Source: DAOTYX01 sp034434635 (lineage in GTDB: Bacteria > Chloroflexota > Anaerolineae > B4-G1 > DUEL01). From it: 32,706 nt of DNA. Under the pieces are notes generated by a model that worked only from the letters and a program-made list of their open reading frames with translations, was not told the origin of the DNA and searched no databases. The position numbers were made by a program, and so were the translations under genes. The stretch is taken from NCBI GenBank assembly GCA_034434635.1, contig DAOTYX010000034.1, positions 1 to 32,706 on the forward strand, given 5' to 3'. Below, one piece after another: positions 29,988 to 32,706 of this stretch; within the stretch, counting starts at the first letter, position 1, and the number at the start of each line of letters is the position of its first letter.

Positions 29988-32642
29988 TCACCGCCGCCAG
30001 CGATAATCCTTCACCAGCGCCTGCTTGAAGTCCTGCTGCACCTGGTCCTTGTCGTGAATGGCCCACTCGTCCCCCTGCCAGCGGTAGAGCAGCAGGCAGT
30101 GGATCTGTTGCGCGTGCGGGGCGGCGTTCCAGCGCTGGATTTCGTCGTAGGCGGCGCGCACCCAGCCGGTGTTCTGGTTCACCCACCCCGTCGGCGGGCT
30201 GCCGTCCGCCTTCACCACCCAGTGGTTCGTCTCGGTGATGTAGACCGGCCGGTCACGCCAGCGCGGGGGAATGGCCTCGATGAAAGGCCGGTAAGCCTGG
30301 AAGTCGAAATAGTGCTCGTATTCCGTCCCAGGGTCGAGCGGCGGGTCGGTGAAGACCCTCTTGCTGGTGATGTAGTCCACCACCGGCCCGTGGGTGTAGG
30401 TGTGCAGGGCGAAGCCATCCAGTTCGGTGATCTCCGCCAGCATCTCGCGGAAGTAGTCCAGCGGCCGGTAGCGACGGTTGCCCTCCAGCGCCCAGGGCCA
30501 GGTGTTGTACGGGTCCACCGCGCCGGGTACCACCGTGGCGTTGGGCAAGACCTGCTTGATGGCGCGGTAGGCCAGGTTGAAGGCGCGGGCGTACCGTTGC
30601 GGGGTGATGTGCTCGCGCGGGTGCTTGTCCCCACCAGGGTGTTCTTTCACATTGTTCTGTTCGTTGCCGATGACGATGACCCAGGTGTAGGGAAGCGTCC
30701 CCGCGGGCCGTTTGAGGTAGAGTTCCGCGTAGCGGGCGCAGGTCGCGGCAAAGGCCTCGTACTGGGCGGACTCCGGGATCGTGCCCGGACCGACCCCGCC
30801 GATGGTGTAGCCGTTGTTCAGGCGGATGATCACCCCATAGCCCGTGCTGGCCCAGGTCCACAGTTTCTGGCGCAACCCCTCATTGGGGCCCAGCGCCTGT
30901 GGGTTGCAGCCGATCGCCTCGGTGAAAAGCACCCAGCCCGTCTTGCCCGAACCCTGGAAGAGATGGCGGAAGTCGGCGGTATCCGTCGCTCCTGCGCCGT
31001 GAATCCCAAAGATGTAGGCACACTCGCCGAGAGGCAACACTTCATCTCTGACCGGCTGGCGGTCATCGGGCGGCAGGTCTGCACGCAGGGCATCTGCGGC
31101 AACGTACCCCTGGTGGAGGCTGGGCGTTTCCACACGCACCCACTGTCCGGCCACGCCGACCTTCGCCGCTGCGGTCTGGGGGTCTTCGATCACACGCAGG
31201 ACGGTGCCATCGGGCACCCGCCAGACCACCGGAGCGGCGGCGTTGGGGGCGCCGCGCACGGGCAGGCCAGCGGCGCTCTGGACGCGAAGGTAACTCACGG
31301 GGGCCGGGGCCACATGGCCGCTGGGGTCGTGATCCGTCAGATACCAGGCAGCAGCCCAGCCGTGCGCGCCGTTTGGCTCCACCTGCACCCGCATCCACTG
31401 TCCTTGCCTGCCCACCTTGTTGCGCGCCAGGGTGGGATTTTCGGCCACCCGCAGGCGCGCCCCTGGGAAGAGGCGGCCGATCAGCGTATCCGGCCGCACC
31501 GCAGGCTCACTGCGGTAGTTGACCTCCTGGGTGGTCCAGGCGTGGGTCAACTGGCCTGGCGGGGGAGGCGGCGGCGCGGGCAACTCTGGAGGCGGCCCTG
31601 GATTAACCAGAGCCAGATGATTGGCGGGCATCCAGCCGAGGCTGCCGTCGGCGGTGCGCACCTGCAACCAGGGATTGCCGTCCGTGCCAGTACGCCGCCC
31701 CAGCACGCTGAGCGGCGTGGCATACACCCGCGCGCTCAACCGGCGGGCACGGGGATCAGCGGCATCGTAGAGGATAGCCCCTTCCAGCGGGCCAACCCAG
31801 GCCTGCTCCGGCAGAGCCGCCTCCTCGTGATGGGGTGCCCCCACACCTTCCGCCAGGGGGAAGGCCCGCACCAGTGGAAACAGCGCCGCGTCCAACACTG
31901 CAGCGGTGAAGATGCTGAAGAAGGACGGCCGATGCGCCGCCAGGTGATCCAGCCAGACCTGGAACTCTGCCACGCTCATCCGCACATTGCCGTACTCATC
32001 GTGGTAGGGAGCCAGAACCGGGTAGAGTGGAGGGCGGTACCCCCATCGCTCGCACCAGGTCTCATAGTGGCCGTAGGTCCAGTCATCCAGCACCAGCCTC
32101 GCCTGTGCCTCCCAGGTGGCCGGGTCATTTGGCCTGTCCCTGAACAGGTTATAGGCCAGGGTGCCGTAGGACATCGGCATCAGCCCGCCGTGGCAGAGCT
32201 CGTTCAGTTCGTCATAGGGCAGGGTGCGGTGGCTGGAGATATTGGGGAAGGAGCAGTTGTAGACCGCCTCCCGATCAACCCCCAACTGGATGGCCGCCGT
32301 GACCAGCGTGCGGGCCTGGGCGAATCTGCCCTCGCAGGAGGACGCCTCCGTATCCAGCACCATTCCCTGGAAGCCGTCCTGGAACGCCCGATGGATCGCC
32401 TGGGCTTCTTTTTCAGGCTCATACAGTGACAGCCACATCCAGGCCATGGGGGTCAGCCCGGCTGCCGCGATGCGCTGGGCGGCCTGGGCCGAGCCGCCGA
32501 AGTAGGCAGCCCCGTGGGCCACCTTGTACAGGATGTGGGTTATGCCCGTCTCCCCGGCGATGCGGATAGCCTGTTCCAGTTCCGTGGTCGCGCCGCCTCG
32601 CGGGCGCGCCCAGATGCCTTTGCCGCGCAACGTATTGCCCAT
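29988..32642 (-). CDS. Modular protein: N-terminal barrel, three SH3-like domains, clan-A-like glycosidase
   Basis: An 884-residue protein with no signal peptide. Residues about 1-255 form a TIM-barrel-like domain (GKGIWARPRGGATTELEQAIRIAGETGITHILYKVAHG; MVLDTEASS with acidic residues). Three SH3-like domains follow at about 287-345, 370-436 and 450-520, with a Pro-rich spacer near 350-362. Residues about 535-884 resemble a clan A glycosidase: VIVIGNEQNN supplies a likely acid/base Glu661 and VYITETNHW a likely nucleophile Glu804. GGGAGGG precedes the ATG at 32642. SH3 modules often bind cell walls, so a wall- or glycan-degrading role is likely, but substrate and export route are unknown. It converges on murJ. 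Family call for either catalytic domain is moderate. Confidence 0.75.
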   Translation of the reverse strand: MGNTLRGKGIWARPRGGATTELEQAIRIAGETGITHILYKVAHGAAYFGGSAQAAQRIAAAGLTPMAWMWLSLYEPEKEAQAIHRAFQDGFQGMVLDTEASSCEGRFAQARTLVTAAIQLGVDREAVYNCSFPNISSHRTLPYDELNELCHGGLMPMSYGTLAYNLFRDRPNDPATWEAQARLVLDDWTYGHYETWCERWGYRPPLYPVLAPYHDEYGNVRMSVAEFQVWLDHLAAHRPSFFSIFTAAVLDAALFPLVRAFPLAEGVGAPHHEEAALPEQAWVGPLEGAILYDAADPRARRLSARVYATPLSVLGRRTGTDGNPWLQVRTADGSLGWMPANHLALVNPGPPPELPAPPPPPPGQLTHAWTTQEVNYRSEPAVRPDTLIGRLFPGARLRVAENPTLARNKVGRQGQWMRVQVEPNGAHGWAAAWYLTDHDPSGHVAPAPVSYLRVQSAAGLPVRGAPNAAAPVVWRVPDGTVLRVIEDPQTAAAKVGVAGQWVRVETPSLHQGYVAADALRADLPPDDRQPVRDEVLPLGECAYIFGIHGAGATDTADFRHLFQGSGKTGWVLFTEAIGCNPQALGPNEGLRQKLWTWASTGYGVIIRLNNGYTIGGVGPGTIPESAQYEAFAATCARYAELYLKRPAGTLPYTWVIVIGNEQNNVKEHPGGDKHPREHITPQRYARAFNLAYRAIKQVLPNATVVPGAVDPYNTWPWALEGNRRYRPLDYFREMLAEITELDGFALHTYTHGPVVDYITSKRVFTDPPLDPGTEYEHYFDFQAYRPFIEAIPPRWRDRPVYITETNHWVVKADGSPPTGWVNQNTGWVRAAYDEIQRWNAAPHAQQIHCLLLYRWQGDEWAIHDKDQVQQDFKQALVKDYRWRR

Positions 32643-32706
32643 CGTTGTTGCCCTCCCTGCCAGATATGATAGCCACTCAGAAGCACATGCCCGCGCACTG
32701 CCCTTC

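Noticed and set aside
30054..32429. Long plus-strand frame antisense to the modular glycosidase
   Set aside because: It is Val/Gly/His/Arg-rich without domain features. The minus frame shows three SH3-like modules and catalytic motifs.

Overview
The window is a high-GC bacterial chromosome segment, most likely from the phylum Chloroflexota (Anaerolineae-like). This rests on proline/threonine 'TPTPTP' linkers in several exported proteins, a class II HMG-CoA reductase next to archaeal-type HMG-CoA synthase, thiolase and DUF35 genes, and typical Chloroflexota envelope proteins (zinc ribbon-TM-LysM, GT39 enzymes with C-terminal beta-sandwich repeats). No rRNA, tRNA, CRISPR array, transposase, integrase or phage gene was seen. 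Genes are tightly packed, and most gaps are shorter than 260 bp.

Region 1 (1-7334) is central metabolism. A truncated short-chain dehydrogenase on the minus strand diverges from a polysaccharide deacetylase. Then comes a four-gene plus-strand operon: class II HMG-CoA reductase, archaeal-type HMG-CoA synthase, acetyl-CoA C-acetyltransferase and a DUF35 zinc-ribbon/OB-fold protein. Together these make mevalonate from acetyl-CoA, probably with the thiolase, DUF35 protein and synthase in one substrate-channelling complex. A glutaconate-type CoA-transferase pair (alpha/beta) converges on this operon from the other strand.

Region 2 (7335-17295) is envelope and transport. A 485-bp spacer carries strong inverted repeats and a consensus promoter for a class A penicillin-binding protein, followed by a DHA2-type MFS exporter. 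A second unit encodes a membrane-anchored protein that looks like a metallopeptidase with its zinc site lost, a SanA/YdcF-type DUF218 protein, an HD-domain hydrolase and a zinc ribbon-TM-LysM protein. A secreted two-repeat lipoprotein follows, with its own promoter and a long structured leader.

Region 3 (17296-19974) holds palindromic repeats and a minus-strand NfnAB-type ferredoxin:NADP oxidoreductase pair with its own promoter.

Region 4 (19975-29956) is a seven-gene plus-strand run with gaps of 0-37 nt: ABC ATPase, an ABC-2 permease fused to a SpoIIM-like domain, PHP phosphoesterase, PrsW-like intramembrane protease, GH13 amylase, GT39-like glycosyltransferase and a MurJ-type flippase. One strong promoter lies just upstream of the first gene. 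On the minus strand a large modular protein (barrel, three SH3-like domains, clan-A-like glycosidase) converges on murJ.

The most distinctive elements are the bacterial copy of the archaeal acetyl-CoA-to-mevalonate module, the ABC-2/SpoIIM fusion with PHP and PrsW partners, the apparent pseudo-metallopeptidase and several families of dispersed palindromic repeats.
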